Of a stretch of DNA of 33,245 nt, positions 14,985 to 24,799 are shown in pieces (positions within the stretch are counted from its first letter, which is position 1; each line of letters begins with the position of its first letter). The translations under genes and the position numbers were made by a program. The DNA comes from Erythrobacter sp. CCH5-A1 (GTDB lineage: Bacteria > Pseudomonadota > Alphaproteobacteria > Sphingomonadales > Sphingomonadaceae): positions 1 to 33,245 of the forward strand of contig NZ_LSKQ01000298.1 in the NCBI RefSeq assembly GCF_001557115.1. Direction: 5' to 3'. The notes beneath the pieces are model-generated. The model was given only the letters and a program-made list of their open reading frames with translations. It made no database searches and was not told the DNA's origin.

Positions 14985-15075
14985 CGCGATGCCAGCACTT
15001 TTGAGGGGAGCCGCAAGGGTTGCAAGCATCGCCCTCGGGGGGCATTGGGGGCGCGAGACAGGAGAGACACCCCAC

Positions 15076-16569
15076 ATGCGTCAGATCGACCACTTCATCG
15101 TCGGCGACACCCCCGCCCCCGCTCGCAAGCACAGCGTCTGGAACCCCTCGACCGGCGAAGTGCAGGCCGAAGTCGCGCTCGGCGACGCGGCGCTGCTCGC
15201 CCGCGCGGTGGAGACCGCAAAGCGCGTCCAGCCCGGCTGGGCCGCGACCAACCCCCAGCGCCGCGCGCGGGTGATGTTCGCCTTCAAGGAACTGGTCGAG
15301 GCGAACATGCAGAGCCTCGCCGAGATGCTCTCGAGCGAGCACGGCAAGACCGTCCCCGACGCGCGCGGCGACGTGCAGCGCGGCCTCGAGGTGATCGAAT
15401 ATGCCTGTGGCCTGCCGCAGATCATGAAGGGCGAATATACCCACGGCGCGGGACCGGGGATCGACGTCTACTCGATGCGCCAGCCGCTCGGCATCGGGGC
15501 GGGGATCACGCCGTTCAACTTCCCGGCGATGATCCCGATGTGGATGTTCGGCATGGCCTGCGCGGCGGGCAATGCGTTCATCCTCAAGCCCTCCGAGCGT
15601 GACCCGAGCGTGCCGGTGCGGCTTGCCGAACTGTTTCTCGAAGCGGGCGCGCCCGAGGGGCTGCTGCAGGTCATCCACGGCGACAAGGAGATGGTCGACG
15701 CGATCATCGATCACCCCGATATCGCCGCGATCAGCTTCGTCGGCAGCTCCGACATCGCGCAATACATCTACGCCCGCGGGAGCGCGAACAACAAGCGCGT
15801 GCAGGCTTTCGGCGGCGCCAAGAACCACGGGATCGTGCTGCCCGACGCGGACCTCGACCAGGTCGTCACCGATTTGACCGGCGCGGCCTTCGGCTCGGCG
15901 GGCGAGCGCTGCATGGCGCTGCCGGTCGTGGTGCCGGTGGGCGAGGACACCGCCGAGAAGCTCAAGGAAAAGCTGCTGAAGTCGATCGCCGGCCTGCGCA
16001 TCGGCGTCTCCAACGATCCCGAGGCGGATTACGGCCCGGTCGTCACCCCCGAGCACAAGGCGCGGATCGAGCAGTGGATCACCACCGCCGAAGAGGAGGG
16101 CGCCGAGATCGTCGTCGACGGGCGCGGGTTCACGCTGCAAGGCCACGAGAAAGGCTTCTTCGTCGGCCCGACGCTGATCGACCATGTCACCCCGCAGATG
16201 CGCTCCTATCAGGAGGAGATTTTCGGCCCCGTGCTCCAGATCGTGCGGGCCAAGGACTTCGAGGAAGCCGTGCGCCTGCCCTCCGAGCACCAGTATGGCA
16301 ACGGCGTCGCGATCTTCACGCGCAATGGTCATGCGGCGCGCGAATTCGCGGCGCGGGTGAATGTCGGGATGGTCGGGATCAACGTGCCGATCCCGGTGCC
16401 GGTCGCCTATCACAGCTTCGGCGGGTGGAAGCGTTCGGGCTTCGGCGACATCGACCAGTATGGCGTGGAAGGCCTCAGGTTCTGGACCAAGAACAAGAAG
16501 ATCACCCAGCGCTGGCCCGACGGCGGCGGGGACGGGTCGAACGCCTTCGTCATCCCGACGATGGGGTGA
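15076..16569 (+). CDS. mmsA: Methylmalonate-semialdehyde dehydrogenase (CoA-acylating)
   Basis: A 497-residue aldehyde dehydrogenase, the normal size for MmsA, which turns methylmalonate semialdehyde (valine, thymine and inositol breakdown) into propionyl-CoA and CO2 with NAD. The catalytic cysteine is Cys279 in GSAGERCMAL, a motif specific to this branch; KPSERDPSVP (171-180) and FVGSSDIA (221-228) are the coenzyme-binding parts, and NVGMVGINVPIPVPVAY is a hallmark of MmsA. The C-terminus is also typical. The start at 15076 follows an AGGAGA ribosome site; the longer frame starts inside the SMP-30 promoter region. It heads an operon with a deacetylase and a lipoprotein, translationally coupled by GTGA and ATGA overlaps, which is an unusual pairing for a valine-pathway enzyme. 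Confidence 0.93.
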   Translation: MRQIDHFIVGDTPAPARKHSVWNPSTGEVQAEVALGDAALLARAVETAKRVQPGWAATNPQRRARVMFAFKELVEANMQSLAEMLSSEHGKTVPDARGDVQRGLEVIEYACGLPQIMKGEYTHGAGPGIDVYSMRQPLGIGAGITPFNFPAMIPMWMFGMACAAGNAFILKPSERDPSVPVRLAELFLEAGAPEGLLQVIHGDKEMVDAIIDHPDIAAISFVGSSDIAQYIYARGSANNKRVQAFGGAKNHGIVLPDADLDQVVTDLTGAAFGSAGERCMALPVVVPVGEDTAEKLKEKLLKSIAGLRIGVSNDPEADYGPVVTPEHKARIEQWITTAEEEGAEIVVDGRGFTLQGHEKGFFVGPTLIDHVTPQMRSYQEEIFGPVLQIVRAKDFEEAVRLPSEHQYGNGVAIFTRNGHAAREFAARVNVGMVGINVPIPVPVAYHSFGGWKRSGFGDIDQYGVEGLRFWTKNKKITQRWPDGGGDGSNAFVIPTMG

Positions 16570-17522
16570 GCCGGGTGCGGTCGCTGCTATTTGCGTTGTG
16601 GGCGGTGCTGCTGGCGCTGGCCGCCCCGCTCGCCGCTCAGGACAAGCGCATCGCGCTCACCTTCGACGATGTGCCGCGCGGGGCCGGCGCGTTATTCACC
16701 CCTGAGGATCGCTCCAAGCGGCTGATCGCGGCATTGCGCGAGGCGGGCGTGACGCAGGCCGCATTCTTCGTCACCACCGACAATCTCGGCACCCCCGACG
16801 GCGCAGGCGGCGAGGCGCGGATCGCCGCCTATGTCGCCGCCGGACACGTGATCGCCAATCACAGCCACACACACCAGCACCTCGACCAGATCTCTGCCGA
16901 GGCCTACCTCGCCGACCTCGACCGTGCCGCCGCGTGGCTCAAGGGCCGCCCCGGATACCGCCCGTGGTTCCGTTTTCCCTTCCTCGACGAAGGCGGGCGC
17001 GATGCGGCCAAGCGCGACGCGGTGCGGGCGGGCCTTGCCGCACGGGGCCTCAGGAACGGCTATGTCACCGCCGACGGGTCGGACTGGCACTTGGAAGCAC
17101 TGACCGTCGAGGCCGCGCGGGCCGGACGCGCCATGGACATGGCCGCGCTGCGCAAGCTCTACCTGCAATCGCAGATAAGCGGCATCGCCTATCACGATGC
17201 CCTCGCCCGCCGCACGCTGGGCCGCTCGCCGACGCATGTGATGCTGCTCCACGAAACCGATCTCGCCGCGCTGTTCATCGCCGACCTCGTCGCCGAACTG
17301 CGCAAGGACGGCTGGACGATCATCACCGCCGACGAAGCCTATGCCGATGCCGAGCTCGCCGCTGCCATGCCGGTCGTCCCGCACACCTCGGGCACGCTCA
17401 CCGGCATGATGGCGTGGGAGCGCGGCATCCAGCCCCCCTTCGCCCCGCTGTGGATGGGCACCGACATGATGAGCTGGCTGTTCGAGACGAAGGTGCTCGT
17501 CAAAATGGAGGACGGCAAATGA
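16566..17522 (+). CDS. NodB-type polysaccharide deacetylase, exported
   Basis: A 318-residue protein with a signal peptide (RSLLFALWAVLLALAAPLAAQ) and a full NodB domain: motif 1 TFDD (32-35), motif 2 metal-binding NHSHTHQH (98-105), motif 3 WFRFPFLDEGG (135-144), motif 4 SDWHL (172-176) and motif 5 MLLHETD (226-232). These enzymes remove acetyl groups from amino sugars or from amide substrates, outside the cytoplasm. The start is a GTG overlapping the mmsA stop (16566-16569); a second in-frame GTG at 16575 is possible. After residue 235 the sequence continues with a DGWTIITADEAYAD end typical of PuuE/CDA1-like members. The substrate is not known. Confidence 0.88.
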   Translation: MSRVRSLLFALWAVLLALAAPLAAQDKRIALTFDDVPRGAGALFTPEDRSKRLIAALREAGVTQAAFFVTTDNLGTPDGAGGEARIAAYVAAGHVIANHSHTHQHLDQISAEAYLADLDRAAAWLKGRPGYRPWFRFPFLDEGGRDAAKRDAVRAGLAARGLRNGYVTADGSDWHLEALTVEAARAGRAMDMAALRKLYLQSQISGIAYHDALARRTLGRSPTHVMLLHETDLAALFIADLVAELRKDGWTIITADEAYADAELAAAMPVVPHTSGTLTGMMAWERGIQPPFAPLWMGTDMMSWLFETKVLVKMEDGK

Positions 17523-17995
17523 CATCGGCAACCCCACCGCTCGCTCTGGCAGCGGCCCTGCTTCCCCTCGCCGCCTGCGGTAGCGAGCCGGAGCAGCAGG
17601 CTGCCGCGCCCGAACCGGTTGCCGCGGCGACCCCCGCGACGGCGCAGACCGGTGCTGCGCCGCTCGATCCCGATATCGCGAAGGGCGAGATCCCCGCGCG
17701 GTTCCACGGCGTGTGGGATGCGGTCAGCGGGACCTGCGATCCCGCCTCCGACCTGCGCGTGGAGATCGCCGCACGCCGCATCGGCTTCTACGAAAGTGCC
17801 GGCGATGTCGCCGGGGTCGGCAGCGAAGGCAGCGATGCCATCGCCGATCTCGTGATGGAGGGCGAGGGTGAAAGCTGGGTGCAGACCACCCGCCTTTCGA
17901 TCGAGACCACGCCCGAGGGCGAGCGGCTGCACCTGTCCGACGCGGCCGAGCCCAAGGTGCCGGATGACAACCCGCGCAAGCGCTGCCCCGCCTGA
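17519..17995 (+). CDS. Small lipoprotein of unknown function
   Basis: A 158-residue protein with a lipoprotein signal: a hydrophobic stretch ending LLPLAACGSEP, with the lipid-bearing cysteine at residue 20. An Ala/Pro-rich linker (about 24-50) leads to a small domain beginning IPARFHGVWDAVSGTCDPASD, which resembles short domains found in alphaproteobacterial secreted proteins but which I cannot name. Cysteines in SGTCDP and RKRCPA may form a disulfide. The ATG overlaps the deacetylase stop by four bases, so the pair are translated together. Localisation is inner or outer membrane, facing the periplasm. Confidence 0.75.
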   Translation: MTSATPPLALAAALLPLAACGSEPEQQAAAPEPVAAATPATAQTGAAPLDPDIAKGEIPARFHGVWDAVSGTCDPASDLRVEIAARRIGFYESAGDVAGVGSEGSDAIADLVMEGEGESWVQTTRLSIETTPEGERLHLSDAAEPKVPDDNPRKRCPA

Positions 17996-18135
17996 ACACC
18001 CGCCGGCGCTTCGCAGCAAGGCCTGCGAACCCCTCGCAATCCCCGCTTGGCTAATCCGGCGCTTTGCGGCTAAGGCCGCGCCCATGTTCAGCCTGCCCCT
18101 GCCCGCCGCGCGCGCCACCTCCGCGCGCTAGAGCC

Positions 18136-19446
18136 ATGAAGCAGGTTTTCGCCAACATGGGCTGGCTGCTCGGCGGGCGCGGGTTCAATGCCGTGCTCAG
18201 CCTGCTCTACCTCGCTATCGCGGCGCGCACCTTGGGCACCGACGGCTTCGGCTACATGGCGCTGATCATCGCGCTGGGGCAGGCGATCACCGGCTTCTCC
18301 AGCTTCCAGACCTGGCAGTTCATCGTCCGCTGGGGTGCCGACCCCGAGAACCCCGGCGTCGATATCGAGCGCGCGCGCGAGGCGACCGGGTTTGCGGTCG
18401 CGCTGGACCTGCTCTCCTTTGCGGGTGGAACCATCGCCTCGGCGGTGCTGGTGCTGACCGCGCCGCTTTGGCTCGACGTGCCGCCCGACCTCATGTGGCT
18501 GACCTTCTGGTACTGCGTGATCTCGGTCGCGACGATCCGCACCACGCCCACGGGGATGCTGCGGCTCCACAACGAATACGGCAAGGCGACCTGGGCCGAG
18601 GCGGTGCAGCCGGTGATCCGTGCGGGCGGCGCAGGGCTGGCCTGGTGGCTGATGCCGAACGTGACCGGCTTCATCCTCGCTTTCGCCGCGTCAGAGGTAG
18701 GCACTGCGCTGGCGCTGTGGGCGGTGGCGGTGCAGGTGCAGCCGGTGAGCCTCGCCTCGGTAAGCCTCAAGGCGATCCCCGCGCGCCACAAGGGCGTGTG
18801 GCGGTTCGTGGTCTCGACCAACCTCTCCAGCAGCCTCGCGGTGGCCGGCAAGCAGGTGATGATCCTGCTGGTCGGCACCTTCGGCGGGGCATATCTTGCG
18901 GGCGGCTTCCGCATCGCTAACCAGTTGGGCGTGGCGCTGATCGCGCTGGCACAGACGATCTCCAAGGCGATCCTGCCCGAGCTGGTGCAGTCCAAGGGCG
19001 GCGCTGTCGAGATCGCGCGGCGGATGGCGAACATCGCCGCGATCGCCGGGGTGACGGCGGTGGTGACCGCAATCCTGTTCGGGCGCGAGGGGCTGGCACT
19101 GATCGCGGGGCCGGAGTTCACGGGCTTCTACTGGGCGATGATCATCCTCAGCATCGCCGGCGCGGTCGAGCTGGTGGGCGCGAGCCTAGAAAGCCTGCTG
19201 ATCTCGGCGGGCAAGGCGCATATCGCCTTCCTCGTGCGGCTGGTGCCGACGATCCTAGCGCTGCTGTTTCTGGAAGCCGCGATCGACTGGAAGGGCGCGC
19301 AGGGGGCGGGCTTTGCGGTGCTGGGATCGAGCCTGCTCGCGGTGGTCGGCTTCTATGTGGCGATCGTGAACCTCAAGCAGTTCCGGCTGGTGGTCGAGCC
19401 CGACGAAGAAGGGGCGGACCAGCGGCCCGCCCCTCCCAAGTCCTGA
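18136..19446 (+). CDS. Polysaccharide flippase (Wzx/MATE-like, oligosaccharide exporter)
   Basis: A 436-residue membrane protein with about twelve hydrophobic segments beginning at MGWLLGGRGFNAVLSLLYLA, the N-terminal helix pattern of the polysaccharide transporter (PST/Wzx) branch of the MOP superfamily. Other family cues are the ARTLGTDGFGYMALIIA turn and the helix-loop pattern around QVMILLVGTFGG. These proteins flip lipid-linked sugars across the inner membrane. It lies 140 bases after the lipoprotein gene and is the only polysaccharide-assembly gene in the window besides the glycosyltransferase-like gene at 22433-23230, so its pathway cannot be assigned. The start at 18136 is the first ATG that begins the family N-terminus. 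Its stop is 16 bases from that of the convergent gcvPB. Confidence 0.85.
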   Translation: MKQVFANMGWLLGGRGFNAVLSLLYLAIAARTLGTDGFGYMALIIALGQAITGFSSFQTWQFIVRWGADPENPGVDIERAREATGFAVALDLLSFAGGTIASAVLVLTAPLWLDVPPDLMWLTFWYCVISVATIRTTPTGMLRLHNEYGKATWAEAVQPVIRAGGAGLAWWLMPNVTGFILAFAASEVGTALALWAVAVQVQPVSLASVSLKAIPARHKGVWRFVVSTNLSSSLAVAGKQVMILLVGTFGGAYLAGGFRIANQLGVALIALAQTISKAILPELVQSKGGAVEIARRMANIAAIAGVTAVVTAILFGREGLALIAGPEFTGFYWAMIILSIAGAVELVGASLESLLISAGKAHIAFLVRLVPTILALLFLEAAIDWKGAQGAGFAVLGSSLLAVVGFYVAIVNLKQFRLVVEPDEEGADQRPAPPKS

Positions 19447-19462
19447 GCCTTTCCGGCAGCCC

Positions 19463-21025
19463 TTACCCCTCGTAAGCGAGCTTCGGCTTCCGCGCCGCGC
19501 CGGTCTCGTCGAGCCTGCGCCGCGGCGAGTAATAGGGCGCTGCCTTAAGCGCCTCGTCGCCTTCCAGCGCACGCTCGACCACGCCTCGAAACGCCGCGAT
19601 GAACTGGTCGATCGCGGCCTTGCTCTCGGTCTCGGTCGGCTCGACCAGCATCGCGCCGTGGACCACCAGCGGGAAATAGACCGTCATCGGGTGATAGCCC
19701 TCGTCGATCAGGCCCTTCGCCACGTCGAGTGTCAAGAGCCCGTTGGTGAAGTCCTTGTCGCCGAACAGCGCCTCGTGCATGCACGGCCCGCTCGCGCCGA
19801 AGGGGGCGTGGAGGATGTCCTCCATCGAGCGCAGGATGTAGTTCGCGTTGAGCACCGCGTCCTCGGCGACCTGCTTCAACCCGTCCGCGCCGTGGCTGAG
19901 AATATAGGTCAGCGCGCGGGTGAACATGCCCATCTGGCCATGGAACGCGGTCATGCGGCCGAAGGCCTCGGTGTGGCCGAATTCCGCCGCGCTTTCCTCT
20001 TCGACGAGGTGCACCACGCCGTCCGCGGTGCGGGCGGTGAAGGGCATCGGGCCGAAGGGCGCGAGGGCCTCGGACAGCACCACCGGACCCGAGCCCGGCC
20101 CGCCGCCGCCGTGCGGGGTGGAGAAGGTCTTGTGGAGGTTGATGTGCATCGCATCGACGCCCAGATCGCCCGGGCGCACCTTGCCGACGATGGCGTTGAA
20201 GTTCGCCCCGTCGCAATAGACGAAGCCGCCCGCCGCGTGGACCGCATCGGCCATCTCGCGGAAGTCCTTCTCGAACAGGCCGCAGGTATTGGGGTTGGTG
20301 ATCATCACTGCGGCGACATCCGGCCCGAGGCGGGCCTTCAAGGCGGCGACATCGACGCGGCCTTCGGGGGTCGCGGGAATGTCCTCGACGCGGAAGCCCG
20401 CGAAGGCAGCGGTGGCGGGGTTGGTGCCGTGGGCGCTTTCGGGCACCAGCACCACGTCGCGCTTGTCACCGCGTGCTTCCAGCGCGGCGCGGATGCACAG
20501 CATCCCGCACAATTCGCCATGCGCGCCCGCCTTGGGGCTCATCGCAACGCCATGCATGCCGGTGAGCGTGATCAGCCAATGCGCCAGCTCGTTCATCACC
20601 TCGAGCGCGCCCTGTACGGTCGAGACCGGCTGGAGCGGGTGGATGTCGGCAAAGCCCGGCAGCCGCGCCATCTTCTCGTTGAGGCGCGGGTTGTGCTTCA
20701 TCGTGCAGCTGCCGAGCGGGAAGAAGCCGAGGTCGATCCCGTAGTTCTGCCGCGACAGGCGCGTGTAGTGGCGCACCGTCTCGGGCTCGGTCAGGCCGAC
20801 GAGGCCGATCGCTTCCGAACGGGCGAGGCCGCCGAGGCGGGTCGGGGCGCTGGCGTCCACTGCGGGCAGGTCGACACCGGTCACATCGGCGCGGCCGATC
20901 TCGAACAGCAGCGGCTCTTCGAGCATCAGCCCGCGGTTGCCGGTGCTGGTGACGGGGCCGCCGAGGAAGCCGCTTTCGGCGATCTGCATTTCGGGCTTCC
21001 AGCCGCTCTTGTTGGGGGCGTTCAT
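19463..21025 (-). CDS. gcvPB: Glycine dehydrogenase (decarboxylating) subunit 2, P-protein C-terminal half
   Basis: A 520-residue PLP enzyme, the C-terminal half of the glycine decarboxylase in organisms with a split P-protein. The PLP lysine is Lys299 in [20 protein letters not shown], followed by the glycine-rich phosphate loop. [14 protein letters not shown] (100-113) is also diagnostic. With GcvPA it removes CO2 from glycine and passes the aminomethyl group to lipoyl-GcvH. Its ATG overlaps the gcvPA stop by four bases, which fits equal production of the two subunits. It is the last gene of the riboswitch-led operon. Confidence 0.97.
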   Translation of the reverse strand: MNAPNKSGWKPEMQIAESGFLGGPVTSTGNRGLMLEEPLLFEIGRADVTGVDLPAVDASAPTRLGGLARSEAIGLVGLTEPETVRHYTRLSRQNYGIDLGFFPLGSCTMKHNPRLNEKMARLPGFADIHPLQPVSTVQGALEVMNELAHWLITLTGMHGVAMSPKAGAHGELCGMLCIRAALEARGDKRDVVLVPESAHGTNPATAAFAGFRVEDIPATPEGRVDVAALKARLGPDVAAVMITNPNTCGLFEKDFREMADAVHAAGGFVYCDGANFNAIVGKVRPGDLGVDAMHINLHKTFSTPHGGGGPGSGPVVLSEALAPFGPMPFTARTADGVVHLVEEESAAEFGHTEAFGRMTAFHGQMGMFTRALTYILSHGADGLKQVAEDAVLNANYILRSMEDILHAPFGASGPCMHEALFGDKDFTNGLLTLDVAKGLIDEGYHPMTVYFPLVVHGAMLVEPTETESKAAIDQFIAAFRGVVERALEGDEALKAAPYYSPRRRLDETGAARKPKLAYEG

Positions 21026-22398
21026 TGCGCGGTCTCCTTGATGGCGGCTTCAAGCTCTTCGGCGAGCCGTTCGATATCCTCTTCGGTGGTGGTCTCGGTC
21101 ACGGCGACCAGCAGCGCCTGTTCGAGCGCCGCGACCCCCGGATAGAGCCGGCCCAATGACACCCCGCCGAGCACACCCCTGTCAGCCAGATCGCGGATCA
21201 CCGCGCGCGCCGGCTTCCCGGGGAGCATCACGGTGAACTCGTTGAAGAAGGCGTTGTTCAGCACCGCCACCCCCGGCACCTTGGCGAGACGGTCGGCAGC
21301 GAGGCAGGCGAGACGGTGGTTCTCCGCCGCCAGCTCGCGCAGGCCCTTCTCGCCCAGCAGCGTCATGTGCACGGTGAAGGCCAGCGCGCACAAGCCGGAG
21401 TTGGTGCAGATGTTGCTCGTCGCCTTCTCGCGGCGGATGTGCTGCTCGCGGGTCGAGAGCGTCAGCACGAAGCCGCGCTTGCCCTCGGCATCGGTGGTCT
21501 CGCCGCACAGGCGGCCGGGCATCTGGCGCACATGCTTGGGATCGCGCACGGCGAAGAGGCCTAGGTAGGGCCCGCCGAATTGCAGGCCGACGCCCAGCGA
21601 CTGGCCCTCGCCCACCACAATGTCCGCGCCCATCTCGCCGGGGCTCTTGATCGCGCCCAAGGCCACGGGCTCGGTGTTCACCACCACCAGCAGCGCGCCC
21701 TTGGCATGGGCGGCTTCGGCGACGGGGGTGAGGTCGGCGATGCGGCCGAGGATGTCGGGATATTGCACCACGACGCAGGCGGTCTCCTCGTCGATGCGCC
21801 CGATCAGGCCGGTCAGCTCCGGGTCCGGCGTGATCGAGGGCAGCGCATCGGCGATGGTGTCGCCGGTGTAATGCGCCATGGTCTTCACGACCTCGGCATA
21901 ATGCGGGTGGAGCGCACCCGAGAGCACCGCGCGCTTGCGCTTGGTCACGCGGGTCGCCATCGCCACCGCCTCCCAGCACGCGGTCGAGCCGTCATAGAGC
22001 GAGGCGTTCGCCACCGCGCAGCCATAGAGGCGGGCGACCTGGGTCTGGAACTCGAACAGCATCTGCAGCGTGCCCTGCGCGATTTCGGGCTGGTAGGGCG
22101 TGTAGGCCGTCAGGAACTCGCCGCGCTGGATGATGGTGTCGACGCTGGCGGGCACGTGATGGCGATAGGCCCCCGCGCCGAGGAAGAACGGCACCTCGCC
22201 CGCGACGAGGTTCTTGGCCGCGAGCTTCTTCATGTGGCGTTCGACCGCCATCTCGCTCGCATGCATCGGCAACCCGTGGATCGGGCCGTCCAGACGGGCG
22301 ACTTCGGGCACGTCGACGAACAGGTCGTCGATGGTCGAAGCGCCGATTTTCGCCAGCATCGCCTGCCGGTCGGTATCGGTGAGGGGAAGGTAGCGCAT
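21022..22398 (-). CDS. gcvPA: Glycine dehydrogenase (decarboxylating) subunit 1, P-protein N-terminal half
   Basis: A 458-residue protein, standard size for GcvPA. The start [15 protein letters not shown] is the conserved N-terminus of the family, and [18 protein letters not shown] plus [11 protein letters not shown] are typical. It forms the decarboxylase with GcvPB. The chosen ATG (22398) has a pyrimidine-rich leader (CCTCTCTCCC) and no Shine-Dalgarno sequence; a longer frame from 22452 would overlap the preceding gene and lacks family support. It begins 34 bases after the glycosyltransferase-like gene. Confidence 0.95.
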   Translation of the reverse strand: MRYLPLTDTDRQAMLAKIGASTIDDLFVDVPEVARLDGPIHGLPMHASEMAVERHMKKLAAKNLVAGEVPFFLGAGAYRHHVPASVDTIIQRGEFLTAYTPYQPEIAQGTLQMLFEFQTQVARLYGCAVANASLYDGSTACWEAVAMATRVTKRKRAVLSGALHPHYAEVVKTMAHYTGDTIADALPSITPDPELTGLIGRIDEETACVVVQYPDILGRIADLTPVAEAAHAKGALLVVVNTEPVALGAIKSPGEMGADIVVGEGQSLGVGLQFGGPYLGLFAVRDPKHVRQMPGRLCGETTDAEGKRGFVLTLSTREQHIRREKATSNICTNSGLCALAFTVHMTLLGEKGLRELAAENHRLACLAADRLAKVPGVAVLNNAFFNEFTVMLPGKPARAVIRDLADRGVLGGVSLGRLYPGVAALEQALLVAVTETTTEEDIERLAEELEAAIKETAQ

Positions 22399-22432
22399 GG
22401 GAGAGAGGTGTCCGTGGCTGGGGGTGGAAAGG

Positions 22433-23230
22433 TCAGGTGTTGAGGGCGGCAAGGTCGGAAAGGGCGGCGGCGAAGCGCGCCGGACCGGTGTGCGAGGTGC
22501 GCATCCACGGCGCGAGCCAGATGCGGAAGCCCGCCGCGCGCGCGCGGTGGCAGAAGGCGTAATCGTCAGACAGCATGTGGCCGGTGGCCGGGTCGATCAT
22601 CGGGTGGAACAGCGCGGCGAGCGTCTCGCCCACCAGCCCGCTCTCACGGTCCATCGCGTCGGCGGTGTAGGCGAGTTCCGGGTGGCGCGCGGCGAGGCCT
22701 TCGACCACGTCACGGCGGATCACCATCAGCCCGGTGCCGGTGTGCTTCAGCTCGATCGGCTGATCGAGCGCGAAGCTGGCCGCCGGTTCGAGCGGTTCGA
22801 GCGGGAAGAGGCCGGAATACTTCTCCAGCGCGGCAGGGTTGCCCTCTGCCAGCCCCTTGGCGGCGGCCGAGGCGACGAGGTTCCAGTTGATCCGCCGCTT
22901 GGGATAAGGCGCGCCGACCACCGCGAGCCGCTCATCGCCCGCCATCCGCTGCACCAGCGCGACGAGCTCTTCGGGGACGAAGCCGATATCGCCGTCGATG
23001 AACACGAGATGCGTCGCGTCCGAATTGAGGAAGGCGGCGGCGAGGACATTGCGCGCGCGGTCGATCACCGGGTTGTTGCTGAGCCAGGCGAAGGCGCATT
23101 GCACCCCCGCCCGCTCGGCCGTGCCCGCCAGGCCGACAACACTGCGCAGATAGTCACCCTCGGCCCCGCCATAGAGCGGGGTGGCGACCATCAGGCGCAG
23201 CGGCGCGGTAGGCGGGGTGCTTTGGCTCAC
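22433..23230 (-). CDS. Glycosyltransferase-like protein inside the glycine cleavage operon
   Basis: A 265-residue GT-A-fold-like protein. Residues 10-20 ([11 protein letters not shown]) are the first nucleotide-binding strand; [12 protein letters not shown] (50-61) and FIDGDIGF (77-84) hold the DxD-type metal site (Asp79, Asp81). The C-terminal part has [13 protein letters not shown] and [18 protein letters not shown], both typical of sugar transferases that recognise an acceptor. No membrane helix, so cytoplasmic. It starts with GTG overlapping the gcvH stop by four bases and lies ahead of gcvPA, so it is under the glycine riboswitch. A sugar or nucleotide role in glycine catabolism is not obvious; it may be a neighbour captured in the operon. 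The sugar donor is unknown. Confidence 0.75.
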   Translation of the reverse strand: MSQSTPPTAPLRLMVATPLYGGAEGDYLRSVVGLAGTAERAGVQCAFAWLSNNPVIDRARNVLAAAFLNSDATHLVFIDGDIGFVPEELVALVQRMAGDERLAVVGAPYPKRRINWNLVASAAAKGLAEGNPAALEKYSGLFPLEPLEPAASFALDQPIELKHTGTGLMVIRRDVVEGLAARHPELAYTADAMDRESGLVGETLAALFHPMIDPATGHMLSDDYAFCHRARAAGFRIWLAPWMRTSHTGPARFAAALSDLAALNT

Positions 23231-23598
23231 AGGTCCTCGACGAAGGCCTTGTAGCCGTCCTCGTCCATGAGCTTGTCGAGCTCGGCGGGGGCGGCGATGG
23301 TCATCTTGAAGAACCAGCCGGCATCCTCGGGCGAGGAGTTGACCAGCGCGGGGTCTTCCTCGAGCGCGCTGTTGGTCTCGGTCACTTCGCCGGTGATCGG
23401 GGCGTAGACGTCGGAGGCGGCTTTGACGGACTCCACCACGGCGGCGTCCTTGCCCTGCTCGATCATCGCGCCGACTTCGGGCAGTTCGACGAAGACGATG
23501 TCACCGAGCTGCTGCTGGGCATAGTCGGTGATGCCGACAGTCGCGACGTCATCCTCGACGTCGATCCATTCGTGTTCGTCAGTGTAGTAGCGCGGCAT
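23227..23598 (-). CDS. gcvH: Glycine cleavage system H protein
   Basis: A 123-residue protein, normal length. The lipoyl lysine is Lys59 in [14 protein letters not shown], preceded by [19 protein letters not shown], the conserved entry strand. It carries the aminomethyl group from the P-protein to GcvT and passes reducing equivalents to dihydrolipoamide dehydrogenase (not in this window). It starts three bases after the gcvT stop. Confidence 0.98.
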   Translation of the reverse strand: MPRYYTDEHEWIDVEDDVATVGITDYAQQQLGDIVFVELPEVGAMIEQGKDAAVVESVKAASDVYAPITGEVTETNSALEEDPALVNSSPEDAGWFFKMTIAAPAELDKLMDEDGYKAFVEDL

Positions 23599-23601
23599 GG
23601 G

Positions 23602-24741
23602 TCAGCTCCCTCGGTAGTAGCGGTGGGGGACGAAAGGCGTGGGCGAAACGGTGGCGGCGAGGCGCTTGCCGCGCACCTCCACCTCGATCTGGGTGCCGAT
23701 GGCGGCGTGTTCGCTCGCGACATAGGCCATGGCGATGGGCGCGCCGAGCGTGGGCGAAAAGCCGCCGCTGGTGACGGTGCCGATCTTCTCCGTGCCGGCG
23801 AAGACTTCGGCACCCTCGCGGGCGGGCAGGCGGCCTTCGAGCTTGAGGCCGACCCACTTGCGCGCGGTGCCTTCCGCGATCTCGCGGTTGATCCGTGTCG
23901 CCCCGGGGTAGCCGCCTTCCGTCCGGCGGCGCTTGTTGATGCCGAAGGTGAGGCCCGCCTCGATCGGTGAGGTTTCGGGCGAAAGGTCGTGGCCGTAGAG
24001 CGGCAGCCCCGCTTCGAGCCGCAGCGAATCCCGCGCGCCGAGGCCGATGGGCTTCACCTCGGGTTCGCCGCAAAGCAGGTCGGCGATCTCGGCAGCGGCT
24101 TCGGCGGGGAGCGAGATTTCGAAGCCATCTTCTCCGGTATAGCCCGCCCGGGCGATGGTGACATCGTGGCCCACCAGCGTGAAGCGGCCGAACTTCATGA
24201 AGGTCAGCGCCGAAAGCGGGTATTCGCCTGTCGCATGGCGGGCAAGCGCGTCGGCGGCCTTGGGGCCCTGAAGCGCGAGCAGCGCACGCTCGTCGAGGTA
24301 GTTCATGGTGATGTCGTCGGGCAGGGCTTCGCGCAGCGTGCCCATGTCGTCCCACTTGGTCGCGCCGTTGACCACCAGATAGAGCGCCTCGGGCCAGCGC
24401 GAGATCATCAGGTCATCGAGCACGCCGCCGTTCTCGTCGAGCAGCAGCGAATAGCGCTGCTGGCCGAGCTTCAGCGTGCTGAGGTCGATCGGCAGCACCG
24501 CCTCGACCGCCGCGTCGAGATCGGGGCCGGAGAGCACCAGCTGGCCCATGTGGCTGACGTCGAACAGGCCCGCGCTCTCGCGGGTCCAGGTGTGCTCGGC
24601 GACGATCCCTTCGTACTGGATCGGCATCTCGTAGCCCGCGAAGGGCACCATCCGCGCGCCCCGCGCCCGGTGCCACGCATCGAGCGGCAGCGGCTCCAGC
24701 GCGATGTCTTCGATCTGATCGTCGGTCTCGTGGTCGCTCAC
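23602..24741 (-). CDS. gcvT: Aminomethyltransferase (glycine cleavage T protein)
   Basis: A 379-residue folate-binding enzyme. MVPFAGYEMPIQYEGIVAEH (31-50), GLFDVSHMGQ and the AGYTGEDGFEI motif are diagnostic; the C-terminal barrel is complete. It moves the methylene group from the aminomethyl-H-protein to tetrahydrofolate, giving 5,10-methylene-THF and ammonia. It is the first coding gene after the tandem glycine riboswitch and so sets the expression of the whole operon. An N-terminal acidic extension of about 20 residues precedes the conserved region. Confidence 0.97.
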   Translation of the reverse strand: MSDHETDDQIEDIALEPLPLDAWHRARGARMVPFAGYEMPIQYEGIVAEHTWTRESAGLFDVSHMGQLVLSGPDLDAAVEAVLPIDLSTLKLGQQRYSLLLDENGGVLDDLMISRWPEALYLVVNGATKWDDMGTLREALPDDITMNYLDERALLALQGPKAADALARHATGEYPLSALTFMKFGRFTLVGHDVTIARAGYTGEDGFEISLPAEAAAEIADLLCGEPEVKPIGLGARDSLRLEAGLPLYGHDLSPETSPIEAGLTFGINKRRRTEGGYPGATRINREIAEGTARKWVGLKLEGRLPAREGAEVFAGTEKIGTVTSGGFSPTLGAPIAMAYVASEHAAIGTQIEVEVRGKRLAATVSPTPFVPHRYYRGS

Positions 24742-24799
24742 TTGGGTGTTCCCCGGCAGAATACGGCAGTCCGGCAGCGCCCTTGCGGCGCTCCCTCAC

